A DNA stretch of 27,818 nucleotides from UBA9845 sp051889975 (GTDB lineage: Bacteria; Bacillota; Clostridia; Christensenellales; UBA1242): positions 1 through 27,818 of the forward strand of contig JBJFDJ010000035.1 of assembly GCA_051889975.1 (NCBI GenBank), given 5' to 3'. Of this stretch, positions 1-13,700 are shown piece after piece. How positions within the stretch are numbered: position 1 is the stretch's first letter; each line of letters begins with the position of its first letter. Both the position numbers and the translations under genes were made by a program. The notes under the pieces are model-generated. The model was not told where the DNA came from. It was given only the letters and a program-made list of their open reading frames with translations, and made no database searches.

Positions 1-3000
1 GTTGTTTTGTTAATAAAGCCAGAAGATAAAACCGTGTTAGAACCACTAGCAACACAATTTTTTATGAATAAGTCTGTTACTTGGTTTGCAAAAACAAGAT
101 TTTCTGTTTGCAAGTTTGTAACTATGCAACTTGTTATAGAGCTAAAAATATAATCGGTGTTATCATTACCAGTTACTTTATGTCCTTTGCCATAAATTGT
201 AACATTGTTAATACTTACAGCCTCACCAGCATTTATATCTTTTGATAAATAATAATATTTATCTTTGTCAAAACCACTGATTTCATCTTTGCCAATAGGG
301 CTCATACGGCTACCTGTTTCGTTGTTATCATCAATATTCAACAAGCCATAGACAACGGCATTGACATCAAACACTGATTGCAATGGGAAGTGATGTGCTG
401 TTGAGTAATCGTATTTTGTTGAAATGTCGTTAGTAACTTCAAATGGATTGTAAGTGAACAAAGCGTTTTGCGCTGTTGTTTTGTATGCAGTATTGTTGCC
501 AAAATAATTGTCAACCAAAGAAACATTTGGGTCATAAATAAGGTTTAACATTGTTTTGATATAGGTTACTGAAGCTTGGGTTACAGTATAAGAGCCACCA
601 ACAATGCCAGTTTCACCATCACCAACAATGCCATTTCCACTAGAGCCACCAGAGCCTAGGTTCCCGTTATCTTCAATATTTGCATTACTTGACCCAGTGC
701 ATATATTATAAGACATAAACTCATCTTTTCGTTTGTTGAGTTCGAGAGCATAGTCTAATGCATCATTTTCGTCGTCGAAATCTGTTTTTGTGCCAAAATT
801 TTTTGTTGTCGTTTCACTGCTGATATTCGCAAAACCAGCAATTGCGCCAGTGTTGATTGTTTTGTTGCTTGCCAAGGCATAGTTTTTGATGGTTACATCG
901 CTGTAACTGTTTGCCAAAACATAATATTGACCTGCATAAGGTTTTGTTGCGTTTAAGGCACCAACCATGCCACCAACAGACAATTGATTTATTTCATTAT
1001 TTATTGTAATTGTGCCGTTTGTGAACACATTGAATATTGTTGCATTGGTGTCGATTTTACCTATCAAATGGCCAATGTTTGCATTTGCCATATTATCAAC
1101 AATAAAATCACCAGAAGTGAATGTGTTTTTGATATGGCAATTTGTTGCACTGCCAGCCAAAATGCCAAAGTAATTTTTGCTGTTTATTGTAATGTTGTTT
1201 TTTAACACTGCATAGCAATTTTCTGCTTGTAGGGTTGTTGCAGAACCAACAAACATACCTGTTGCGTTGGTTGTTCTACGATCATCTAAATTATATAACT
1301 TTGCAAACAAGCCAACATCTTGCAATGTAACATTTTGTGCTGACAACAAGGCATTTGTTAACTCAATGTTGTAAATTGCAAATTGATAATTTTTACCTTC
1401 TGTATTTGTAACAATAGTTTTTACAGAAATGCTTGAGTTTTGATTGCTTAAACTTAAACTATCAAACAAATTGTTATTTAACAAAGTGCCGTCCAAGTTA
1501 GCCAGCAAGTAAATGTTAACTTCTGTTAAACTTGATTTATTTGTGTTTAAGTAACTCATTAAGTTTTGCAATTGTGCAATGTTTTTGATGTGAGAAGTGT
1601 AAGTTTTTGCGTCTTTGTCTTCTGTGTCAGTTGTCAAATGATTTTTGTGAGAAATTGTTGAGCAAATGCCATAGTTTATTTTTGGATCACAATCTAACAT
1701 TTTGATATTTAAATTGTATAGTGAACTTACATAGTTGCCACTGCTATCTTTTTTATTGGTTAAATTTTCATGTACATGTGACACTAAACCATTAATTGAT
1801 TGAATAGATTGTGTTGAAGAAGCATCATAATAACAATTTGATAAATTGCCAGAGTTTATTTGAACAAAGCCATCGCAATTGCCATAAGATTGGCCAGTTT
1901 GGGTGTTGCGGTTAAACATTGTTGTTGAAGCGTAACTGTTGAGTATTGAACCACTGTTTTCGTAAACAAATCCAGCATTTTTGCTACTTTTTGTTATGTT
2001 GTGAATTATGCCATTTGCAAAACTGTTTGCAATGACGCCACTGTTTGTGTTAACAAAGCCACACGCAGTTTGGCCGTCTGTTGCAACTTTTATGTTTGCA
2101 GTTGTGCCACAAGCGTTTATAAAGCCATTGTTTGTGCCAACAAAGCCAACAGTTGCAAAGTTGCCTTCGTTATATTTGCCATCATCTTTTTGTGAGAATG
2201 CCAAGCAGTTGAACAAGTAACCATTGTTTTGATTGATGCAATTTGAACCATTAATTTCAAAGGCAAAACCACTGACAAATGCGTTTTGGCCGATTGTTGC
2301 TGGGCCACTTAAAGTAAGCAAAATGCCTTCTGTGTGGTCGTTTGCAATCATGTTGACAGATTTGTCATTTACATCAACTGTAGCTGGGTCTGTTGCATAA
2401 TAGTAACTATTTTCTGTTAATGTTGCATTGTTTTCAAGCAAAACAGGGTTGATTTTTGTGCCTTGTGTAAAGTTAAATGTTTCACCTGTTGTGCCGTATT
2501 TTGATTTGATGTAAGAGTCAGCAGAAATTAAATTTCTAGCTGATGTTGCCAAATCAATATAATTTTTAAGAGTCTCGTTGCCACCATTGTAATAAACAGA
2601 GCCACTTAAGTTGTAACTGAAATTTATTGCTACACTTGAATTTGATGTATTTTTCAAATAGTCGGCAGAAACATTTGCGTTTGTGCTACTTATAAGTTTT
2701 AAGGTTGACATTGAGTAACAATCACTTGCATTTCCTGTTGCATAATCAACAAAACCTGTTGCAAAACCATCGTATGCACCTTTTGTGTAAATCAAATCGC
2801 CAAGTGAAACGCAGTTTGTTAATGAAACGCTAGGTGTTTCATTTTCTGTGTTATCTATGTTTGCAAAGCCTGCCATATGCAAGTTTTGGCTTGTTGCGTT
2901 TGCTGTTATTTGGACATCAGCAAAACACATATCAAGGGTTGAACTTTCATTTGTTCGTTTTTGGAGCTGACCAACAAAGCCACCTGCAAAAAGATTTGTA

Positions 3001-6000
3001 TATGTTGAGTCGCCAGTTATCAAACTGCTTGGCAAGTTGATTTCGCCTTTTGCAAAGCCGTTTTTAAGATTTACTATTCCCCTGCCAGCAAAACCACCAA
3101 CATACACATTTGCGCCAAGGCTTGCATTTGTTAAACCGATTGCAACATTGCCGGCATAACAATTGGTGCTGTTTTCAAGTTTAACATCACCACCAAAACC
3201 ACCTATGCTGGTGCTGTTTGCAACTGACGAATTATTTGCGTTTATAGTTAATTCGTCAACTTTGCAATTGTTTGCAGTTATTTTTTCTGCATAACCAACA
3301 AAGCCACCAAGGTCACAAACGCCTTGTTCGCCCGTGCTTTCTCCTGTGCCTGTGCCGTTAACTTGTGCGTATGCATTGATTGTGCAATTTGTTAAGGTCA
3401 TTGAATCAATTGATGCGCCGTTTTGAGTAATATAACCAATTGCTCCACCAACATACAACTCGTTTGTTGTTGCAGTTGTTGTAATTGTCATAGCCTCAAT
3501 TGTGCCTTTCATTGACAAGTTTGCGCCGTCAACATTGCCTGCCACACCACCTATGTTAAGTGTGTTGAAAGTTCCTTGAGCATTAACACCGATATTTGAA
3601 TTTTCGGCTGGATTTATTGCAAGTGTTGCACTGCTACTGCCACCTAAAACACTGCCATAAAGTCCACCAATATATGCATTACAAGTTGCTGGATTGTTGT
3701 TAACATAAATGTTGCTATCTTTGATTGCAGAAACAACGCCACTTGTTATTGTGCCATTTATTTTGCCAAGCAATCCACCAACGCACAATTCGCCAGCAAC
3801 ATTAACACCATTATTTGTTTCGTCTGTATTAGCAGAGCCAATGTTGATAAACGCAGAAGTCATATTTTGTGATGTAAATGTTGATTTTATTGTTGTTGCA
3901 TCGCTTCCTGTTCCAGTTGTTGTTTTTGTAACTGTGACATCGCCATAGTTAAATGAACCACCAACTTGGCAGTTTTCTGCACTGCCAACAAGTCCACCAA
4001 CATACAAATTATCATAATTGCCAGCAACACTGATTGTGCTGTTTGTTGCATAATATACATTGCAATTTGTTATTGTGCTATCTTTTGCATAGCCAACAAT
4101 TGAGCCAACAGATACAGATTTTTGCTCATTTGAATTTACTTTTATGCCGTGCAAACTATCGTAGTTGCTATCAGACCAAAAATCATTGTCTGGGTTTTCA
4201 TCTGTGTTGTCATAAGTTAAATTTGGGTCCTTAATTCTTGTGCCAAAAATAAAGTTTATGTTTTTGATTGTTGCCCTTTCGGCGTTGGCAAATATGCCCA
4301 CTGCTGTCAGGTTTCCTTCCAAACTAGCCGTAAGATTAATGTTGTAAATGCCATAGTATTGGCTTCCGTCTATGCCAGCACCATCACTGCGAATTGCACT
4401 TTCAAAATTGCCTGTAAATGACCTTAAGGCTATTAAAGGTTTTGTTAAGTAAATATCATTAACAAGCAAATAATTTGTGTAACTGCTGTTGATGCGGTGT
4501 GTTAGGTCGTATTCATTTTCAATATAAATATAGCCAGAAGTATCTCTTTCAACAAATTTTGGATAAACTGGGCTTTGAGCCTTCCATGTCATTGGTGACC
4601 AATTGATGTAAATGCCCGATAAGTCTTGAACAAAATTTGAATAATTTATTGTTGAAGAACCAAGTTTGCCGTTTACATCTTGACTTCTGTAAAGCAAATA
4701 TGCATTGTTTGAAGCAATCTTAACTATAAATCCATTATCGCCATTGACAACTTGCGTGTTTTGAGTGTTTGTTGTATCAATTGTAATTTTGTTGCCTTCA
4801 TAATCATATGAGTTATAACTCTTTAATTCTAGTGATTCGTTAGTTAATATAACATCATTGTCAGTTATCTTGTATGTATCAAACTTTGCAAACATTTCAA
4901 GTGGTTTGCCATCGGCAGAAGCACAAGCACTTGCTGTGATGTTTGATGCATTGTAAGCAAATGGTGTGAACATATAGTTATAATAAATATCACTTGTATT
5001 TGGTGAGCCAAAGTTGATTTTTATTTCATTATCGTTTATATTAATATCATTTGTTTTAATACTTATCTCGCCAGCAAAGGCACTTACAACTGGGCTATAT
5101 GTTGTTTTTGCAATATCTCCACTTGACAAAGTAACAGTGCCGTCAAATCCACTGGCAAGCATACCATATTTTACACCAGCATCGTTTAAAGATTGGTCAA
5201 CAGTGTAGCCAGATGGTTTGTAAAATCCATTTAGCCCTAAAATACCTTTAAAATTAAAGTAATATTCTGAGTTTTCTGAGTTCTTTTGCAGGTCATTAAC
5301 AGTTATGTCCAATTTGCCAAAAATACCACCAGCAACATTTTTTGATGTTGCAATATATGTGATGGTGTTAATTCCATTTGTGTCGGTTTCGTTTAATAAT
5401 TGTATTTTTTCGGCAATATTTGCACCTGCAAAAACGTTGCCTGTGGTGTAAACTTGCTCTAATATTGTTGAACGATATGCATTGTTGATTTCTTGTGGAT
5501 CGTTTGAATTTGTTGGGGCAAGGCCATTGTTTGTTGCATAGCCAATCAAACCACCAACATAGCTTGCATTATAGTGAACAACATTTGCTTTTGAATAACA
5601 ACTGCTTATGTAACCACCATAGTTAACACCAACCAAACCACCAATATAAACTGGATAGGTGTTTTCGGCATTAAACAAGTTTTCGCCAGTTCTGTTTGTT
5701 AAGTTGTTGTCATAATTATCAACAAAGTTGCTGTCAATTTCAACCTTTGAAAGAGCTAACAGACCATAGTTTTCACCAATCAAACCACCAGCAATATAAT
5801 AGCCTTTTAACCTTTGATTATCTGATGTTGAAACAACAAATTGTGAATTTGAAATGTAAACATCTTTGCCAGCATATCCAAACAGTCCACCAACCTTTTC
5901 GGCTGTTATTGTTATTTCATCACTTACTTTTGCAAGTTTGATGTTTGCTGTTCTAAATGAAATGTTATCATAAGCAACATTGTTGTCTTTTTGAGTTATA

Positions 6001-7671
6001 TCAACTATACCAGCAATGCCACCTGCGTATGAAAGTGTTTTAAAGCTGTTGATATTTGATGTTGATAATGAAGAAGAGTAACTGCCAGATTCTTTTGGAG
6101 GATTAACATTTTGTGCATCCTTTTGATAATTTCCGTTTTCGGTGCCAAGATATGCTGATTCAACACTGACATTTGAACTTACATTATACAAACTAGACTC
6201 GCCAAGAATAATGCCCGCAACGCCACCAACAACATTGTTGCCCAAAACTGTTAAATTTGTTGCATTTACGACAATATTTTTAAGTTTTGTGTTTGTAACA
6301 ATGCCAGATAAAATGCCTGCAAATGTGCTTGTTGATTTTGCAAACTCGTCAACTTGAATGGTTAAACTTCTAAACGTTGTTTTTGGAATGTCGTTTCCAC
6401 TTGTATCTGTTTTAACAAACGAACCAATTTGCTTAAACAAACCAAAAGAGTCATTGTTGCCAGAGTCACCAACTCGCAAGCCAGAAATCGTTAAGCCGTT
6501 GCCATCAAAATCGCCAACAAAGATATAGTTTTGCAGTTTTTGAAGGTCGTTTTGACTGATTTCAGAAAAATCTAGGTTGTTGATAAGTCTTATGTAAATT
6601 GAAGGAACTTCGTTTTCTTCATAAGGGTTGTCTTTGTTAAAGTGAACAATATTTAAAAGTTGTTTTGCGCTTGAAATTAAGTAAGGATTGTCTGCACTAC
6701 CCTCTGCTTTTTTAAAGTAATACTTATACAATATTACGCCACTTGTATCTTGTTCTTTGTTGCTATATACTCTTTGGAAATTATTAGCAGATAATTTTAA
6801 ATCGTTGCTAAATTGAGATTTTAATGCAGGCAGTGGATAATTGTTTAAGTCAGTAGCCCAAACTGCTTGGTCGTCATTTGGATTTATATCAAATCCAACA
6901 TAATTATTTGACACGCTTGCCTGACTTAACAGGATTGCAGTTGCCACTTGACTGAACTTGCTGTCAAATTCTTCATAATTATTATTACTTATATAATAAC
7001 AATATTTAATTTCCAAACTATCATTTAAAACTTCGCCAAGTTCGTTTGTTCCAATGAATGCGGTGTGCGCAGTGTTGTCTTCGACTGTTTTTTCGTCAAA
7101 GTAACTAACTGTGTATGACGTCCAAATTGAACCAGATGAATTTTCAAACACAAAGCCAGAAGTTCTTGCTTGAGTTTTCATTGGAATGTTTGAATATGTG
7201 TCTTTAATTTTGCCATTGTTTTTGTAAACAAAGCCTGCAACATTGCCGTTTGATTGCAAAATTGCAAAGTTGTGAATATTATTATCTATACGCTCATCTG
7301 TTGTTGACAATGCGCGTATGCTATTTTGTTGATTGTTAGCATCATAATAAAGTTGACCAACAACACTGCTGTAATAAATTTCGCCAGAGTTTGTGCAAGC
7401 AAAGCCAGCAGTCATTGTTTTGCTGTTAACACTTGTTGTGTTGTTTAAGCCAAGATATCTTGTTTGGCAGTTTGCAATCAAATTTGAGTTTGTGCAAGCA
7501 AAGCCTGCAACATTGCCTTGTGAAATTATTGTGAAGTTGCTGTTTTTATCAATGTCACTCAATTCTTTATTATTTCCGTTTTCTGTGTAAGTTAATGCCG
7601 AACTGCCCTGCGCAGTGCTGTAAGTTATCAAGCCTTCGTTGATGCCAACAAATGCACCAATGGTGTTGTCT
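1..7671 (-). CDS. Giant GLUG-repeat surface protein, continuation beyond the gap (3' end outside window)
   Basis: The minus strand is open for the whole 7,671 bases, about 2,557 codons with no stop. The frame (codon low coordinate divisible by 3) differs by one from the frame upstream of the gap. Its content directly continues the upstream protein: near the gap it reads IGAFVGINEG, then repeated GFACTNSG and GFVYKNNG units, then long GLUG arrays. I count about seventeen xGGxxG motifs here (for example VGGVAG, IGGLVG, VGGLIG, VGGFAG). Module leader segments recur near nt 6690, 4560, 1600 and 310, each followed by a Y.L..DI-like strand. Asn, Ser, Thr, Gly and Tyr are abundant, as in parallel beta-helix surface proteins. 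There is no start, C-terminal anchor or stop in the window. It could formally be a second gene, but the shared repeat style makes one split gene far more likely. Confidence 0.8.
2960..4010 (-). repeat. GLUG repeat block 3 (protein-level repeats)
   Basis: Nine xGGxxG units are read here: VGGLVG, VGGLLG, IGGLYG, IGGVAG, VGGAIG, LGGFVG, IGGFGG, VGGFAG and AGGFVG. This is the densest GLUG array in the protein. A different subtype, GFVxxNSGxI, follows at about 1900-2240 (for example CGFVNTNSGVIANSF). Confidence 0.75.
5290..6240 (-). repeat. GLUG repeat block 2 (protein-level repeats)
   Basis: Seven xGGxxG units are read here on the minus strand: VGGVAG, AGGIAG, VGGLFG, AGGLIG, IGGLVG, VGGLIG and AGGIFG. 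Short beta strands of the type SSCYSKANV separate them. The units are divergent at DNA level, so they are old repeats rather than a recent tandem expansion. Confidence 0.75.
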
Positions 7672-7771
7672 NNNNNNNNNNNNNNNNNNNNNNNNNNNNN
7701 NNNNNNNNNNNNNNNNNNNNNNNNNNNNNNNNNNNNNNNNNNNNNNNNNNNNNNNNNNNNNNNNNNNNNNN
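7672..7771. other. Assembly gap (100 N) inside the giant gene
   Basis: Exactly 100 N, the usual placeholder for unknown length. Upstream codons have low coordinates of 1 mod 3, downstream codons 0 mod 3. A single continuous gene therefore needs a true gap that is a multiple of three. Translating straight through the placeholder gives a false 33-residue tail and a false stop at 7570-7572. Confidence 0.97.
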
Positions 7772-10700
7772 CTGTTTGAAATAACACCTTGATTTTGAGC
7801 AGACAAGCCACCAAACACAACATTGCTTGTTGTTGTTTGCGCTATAGTTCCAACATCTTCGTAGTTAACAAACACATTTTTAACAACTGTGTTTTGTGAA
7901 ATGTTGCTAAACAAGCCAAGATATTCTGTTTCTGTGCCCTTTGTGTTAAATGCTTTTATTGTAATTTTGTGGCAGTTGCCATCAAAACTGTTTGCATTTA
8001 AGTCAAAAGGTGTGTATGCATCTTTTGTTGTAGTTATGCTAGAAGCGTTAGATGTTTCGTCGCCAAACACAAGGTCTGTTAACAAAATGTAGTCATTGCC
8101 AGCAGTCATGTTGTAAAAGTCACTTATTGAATTGATTGGCAATGGATTTTCTAACGAATCAACTTGAACAACAACAATTGTGTATTCACTATCGATGCTA
8201 TTTGTTTTGTCATTTTCTGAACCTGAAGCGTCAATTGTTAATTTTCCGTTTTTGTAGATAAAGTTAAATTTTAACGACAATGTATATTCGCCAACCTTGG
8301 TAGGATTTAAATAAAGGCTACTGTTGCCACTATCAACAATTGTTTTTATTTCAAGTCCTGTGGTTTCTTGAATACTCCAATGTCTTGAATCTTGATTTAA
8401 TGCATTTAAAAATTCTACATTTGCAGTGCCAATGCCTGTTGGTGATATTGCAAGTTGTGTCAACTCACCATTTTTAACAACATTGTTGTTGCATTGAACA
8501 CCCGTTAAAATATAGTCAACAACAACAAAATACAAAATGTCACTGTAATATCTTTCTTCCATTCCATTTATGGTTTTTGTTGCATACGCTTGAAGTGTTA
8601 TTGTTTCGCCAAGATTTGCATTGTCATTTACATATAATTTTCCATTGCTAAATGTTGCATTGCCGTTAAAAGTATATTTAACATTTGAAACAAAGTTTTT
8701 TGTTATTGTTTCAATGGCAACTGAGCCACCTTTTGCAATCAAATAACATTGTTTTCTTTCCCCATCAACTTCGGCAACCATTTGATGTGCGTCATTTTGC
8801 GCCACAACAAGTTTAACTTCTGGGTTTGGTGAAACAACAATTTCAAAGTTTTTTTGCAAAGACAAATTTTTTGTTGCTGGTTTTCCGTCTGTGCCATAAA
8901 TAACTTGACCATTGTCATCTCTTTGATAAATGTAGGCTGATACTGTAACAGTAAATGTTGTTTGAGCACCCACATTTGTTGGAACAAGAGTTTTAACATA
9001 AAGTTTTCCGTCATAAGTGATTGTTACAACATTGTTTGCATCTTTGATGTAATTTGACTGTTTGCTTAAAACAATGCCATTGCTTATGATTTCGGCATTT
9101 GGTTTTAACTCTACATAGCCACTGCCATCTTTGTTATATGCAACTTGAATAAAGTTGATGTTTGTGCCACCAGCAGAAGTGCTTGTAACTTGCATTTCGT
9201 CAAAGAATGCATATTGTGGATAAGCGTCAATTACAAGCAAGCCAATTTGACCCGGAACAAGTGTGTTGTTTGGTATTTCAGAAGGATTGTATGTAACTGT
9301 TGTTGAGCCGGCATTTGCCCCAGTTGTTTGTCTGCCAGCTGGGAAGTGCATCATATCAATTTTAAGCAAGTTTTGTGGTTTTGCGTTTAAAGTTAAATCA
9401 ACAGAATGTTCAACATCATTTTTTGCAACAAACTTAAGAATTGTGCTGATTTCGTTGGCAAATTCCAAACTTCCATTTTTGTAGCCATCAACAAAACTTA
9501 GTTCCAAAACAAAAGTCTTTGTTGTTGTTTCAACTGCGTCATCAATTTTGCAATTTATAAGTTTTAAGTTAAATATTGCATTTGAATTGTTTTGATAGTT
9601 GTCATTTAACCATTTAAATTTAGTTCCATCAGAAATGATGTTTATGTAATTGTTGTTTAAAAGATACAAAATTTCGTCACTATTATCAGTTTTTATTGTA
9701 ACAGTTAAGGTTAAATCGTTGATTACGGTCATTGATACTTGTTTTTTATCTATATCAATATCTGTTGCACCTTTTGAAGTAACTATCTTTAACTCAACAG
9801 ATTTTTCGTTGTTGCCAAATATGTTTATGTATTTATCGCCTATTTTTTTGTAGAGTTTAACATTTAATGTTATGCTACCAACATTTGATTTTTCGGCTTT
9901 AAACACACTGCCGTTTTGGAAATAAATTTTTCCATCGGCTCTTTCGCTGTTTGATACCAAAAGATAATCATCGTTTGCGTTTGCCCATTCGGCACCAAAA
10001 TAGTAATTGTTTGTTGGCAACAAATTGCCAAAGTTATCAAATACATAACCTGTTATTTTTTCACTTTCGCCAACTTTGATTGTGATTTTTGTCTTGTCAA
10101 ATTCAAAATGATTTATCTCTTTTACAAACAACACAGTTTTGCTTGTTTGAATGGCAGGGTTTGTTGCCAGCATAAATGTTAATGTTACAATTTGTTCTGT
10201 TGTAGATTTTATGGTTGTATTGTTTGTTAAAATATTGCTGTTTAAAATACCTTCAACATTTGTTTTAACCAAGATGCTTGCATTTGAGTTTACATCAGTG
10301 CTTATAGCAAACAAGTCCAACAAATTATGAGCAGTTGCATTGCTTAAAATAATTATATTATCAGCAACATTTACGCCACTTTTTGTGTTGACAAATAACT
10401 GACTTGCAGTTGTTTTGTATTGCAAAAAGCTACCATATAAAATTATAGGATATTCATCATTTTTGGCATTGTTTAAGCACCATATATTGTTGCTATATAT
10501 ATCATTGCCAATTGACCAACCAGTGTAAGTGTTTATGTCTTTTAACTCATCACTTGTTTTTGCACGGCTATTGTCTGTGTCATTTTTAAGAGCAACATTA
10601 CTTTCGTCTGTTGTTCCACCAGACAAATGATAACTGTTTGCAATGGTCAATGCACCACCACTAATAGCGCCAACAAAATAACTTGTTGAAGTTGAATTGG

Positions 10701-13700
10701 TTTTTACATTGCCATCCACAATTGTGCTGTATGAATTTGTAAGTGTGCTATCAAAAGCAACTTCGCCAAATATCTTGCCAGCAATTGTTGAGCCAATCAA
10801 CTCTCCACGAGAATAGCAATTGGCCACTGCCACATTTGAAGCATAACCAATTAAGCCACCAACGAAATCACCTTTAACACAAACATTTGCCGAAGACATG
10901 GAAATTTGAGAATCTACCCCATAACCAACAAGTCCACCAACAAAGTTTTGTGATATAATTGACGATTTATTGTTATATGCTAATACATAACTATTTGATA
11001 TTTTGCCAGACAATTCACCAACAAGTCCACCAACTTTGTCACTGCCAGAAATGCTATAATATTCGTCATCAACAAAGGCATTTTTATACAATTCAACAAT
11101 GCTTGTTTGTATTTCACCAGCAGTAACTTTGCCAGCAACACCACCGACATTTTCATTTGCCAATATGTTGCCATACACAAGTGCATTGCAAATTGTTCCA
11201 CTGCTTTGTCCTGCAATTCCACCAACATTGTTAAGATTTGCTGTGTTAATTGCCAAGTTTGTTGCCAAACCTTTGCCACTTAATGGGCCATTGTTGTTGC
11301 TACCAATTGTGCCAGTGTTTGTGCCAGCAACTGCCCCAACATAACTTGTTGTGGCTGATGCTGTGGTGTTGATTGAACCCAATACATCAAAATTTTGATA
11401 GCCATCACTAACAAATGCATAGTTGTTGTTATTGCCATATATTTTGCCATTGTTAATTGCAGATATCATACCAATTGTAAGTTGGGCAAAATTTTCACCT
11501 GTTATTGACAAATTTGCATTTACATAAGAACCAGAAATTGTGCCATTGTTTGTTGCAACAAGACCTGACAAAACAAGAGTGTTGTTGTCAATTAAGTTTT
11601 TAACATTAAAGCCATCAATCATAACTGCAACATTTTCAATTGTTCCATTGTTTTCGTTTGCCAAAATTGATATTGTTGAATTTGCGTCTATTTCGCAGTT
11701 AATATATGTTGAAATGCCAAGATTGCTAATTGTGCCGTTTTGATTGTTAAAAATGAACACATTGCTTGCATCATCAAAAGCCAAATTATACAAATTATAA
11801 TTTTTGCCATCAATATTGCCAGCAAAATCACCAAAACTTGTTATTTTGTTTGTTAAATAAACATCGTTTGCAAAATAGTAATAATAATTGTTATTGCCAT
11901 CTTCGATGTCTGTTTTTATTGATAAAAATGATGTTTCGTCATTTATGCGAAAAGCAGTTTGTTTTGTTTTGCCATCGGCAACAATAACTTTGATGATTTT
12001 AGAGTCAAAACTACTGCTTATGCCACTGTAATAAGTTGAATCTTGTGCAGTAACAGTTATGTAAGTTGTGCCAGTTCCAACCATTGTTACAGTGCCATCT
12101 TGTGCAACTGTCACAATTGATTTGTCATAGCCAGTGTATATAACAGTTTTGTCTGTTGTGTTTGCTGGGTAAACTGTTGTATTTATTTTTGCTGTTTGAA
12201 CTCCATCATTAACTTTTCTGTAATCAAAATATATTTCACTATCTGTTTTGCCGTTTATGTTAACAATTAAGCCTTGTGCCCTAACAGGATTTTCAATGTT
12301 AACAATGCATTTTGCTGACAAAGTTGTGCCATAATAAGTTACAAAGACCTCTATGTATTCTATTGAGCTTTCGCGTTCAACATCACCACTATTGGCAAAA
12401 AACATTTTGCTTAATTTGTCATCACTTAATTGTGGAATTAAAATTTCTTCATTTGATGACTTCCATGTTATGTGCAAATTTTCGTCATTTAAATAAACAT
12501 TGTTTGGATAAAGCATAAGCGAAAGATTTGCAATGTAATCGCCATTTTCATAACGAGTTTGATTTAGCGATTGCATATAGCAAAGATTTAAAACAGAACT
12601 TGACAAACTTATGTTTTTAACAGGAATATAAACAGTTAAATCAATGTTAAATTGGATTGTATTAATTTCAATATCATTGCCATTTGTTACAATGGTTTTT
12701 GCAACAACACTTATCACCGTTTTGCCAACATTTTTTGAATAAATTAAGCCGTCTTTTGTTATGGTTGCAATTTGCGAATTTGTGTCGTCAACAATTTGAC
12801 AGGTTAAGTCATACAAAGAGCCTTGATAATTAAAGCTTAATTTTGTTGTTGCGCCCAAAGTCATAACAAAACTTTGCAATTGATTGTCAATGCTATATTT
12901 TACATCTGCAATTTTGTTGCTTGTAAGTGGGCTTTCAACACTCGCATAAACATTGTTTATTGTTTTAAACACATAAATAACAAATATCTCACTTTCCACC
13001 AAATTTGGCAATGTGAGTTTTGCTGAAACCTTGTTGGCTTTTAAACCCGTGATGCTTACTACGCCGTTGTTTATTTCATAACTAAAACATTGTTCGTCAG
13101 AGCCAAGTGTGGTTAAATCCAAACCTATCAATGATGCGTTTTCTTGCAAAACTTGATAGTTTAATGTTACTGTTTTGCCGGCTTCAACAAACACAGTTTT
13201 TGATGCTATGTCTTCATTTTGATAATTGATTGAAATGCTTTCTGCGCCAAGCAAAGTTGTTAAATTAATTGTAAGCATTGTTTTTGTTTGATATTCAAAA
13301 GTGCTTGTTGCAATTACAGAAATTGAGCAATTGCTGTTTGCACTTAAACCAGTTACATAAAACTTTGAACCATTTTGCAAAATGTCAAACACATCGCTAT
13401 ATGTGTCACCAGTTTTAACCCTTGGTGTTATCAAAGATTTGTCATCATTTACAATTTTAACTTTGTCAACATCCTCGCTATCAATAACAATAAAATATGT
13501 GCGCTCGGCAGAAAATGCATTGCCAACTTCAACTTTAAATTCTTGACCTAAATTGTTGTTGTAAGTTGTGTAAATATTTTGTGCATAATCTTCGGTGTTT
13601 CCATTAACAGAAATAACTTTTGCAAGTTCAACAACATCAACCGGAAGCAAAACAGTTTTTGCCACCATATCACTTACAATTATGTCAATTTTAAGCCAAC

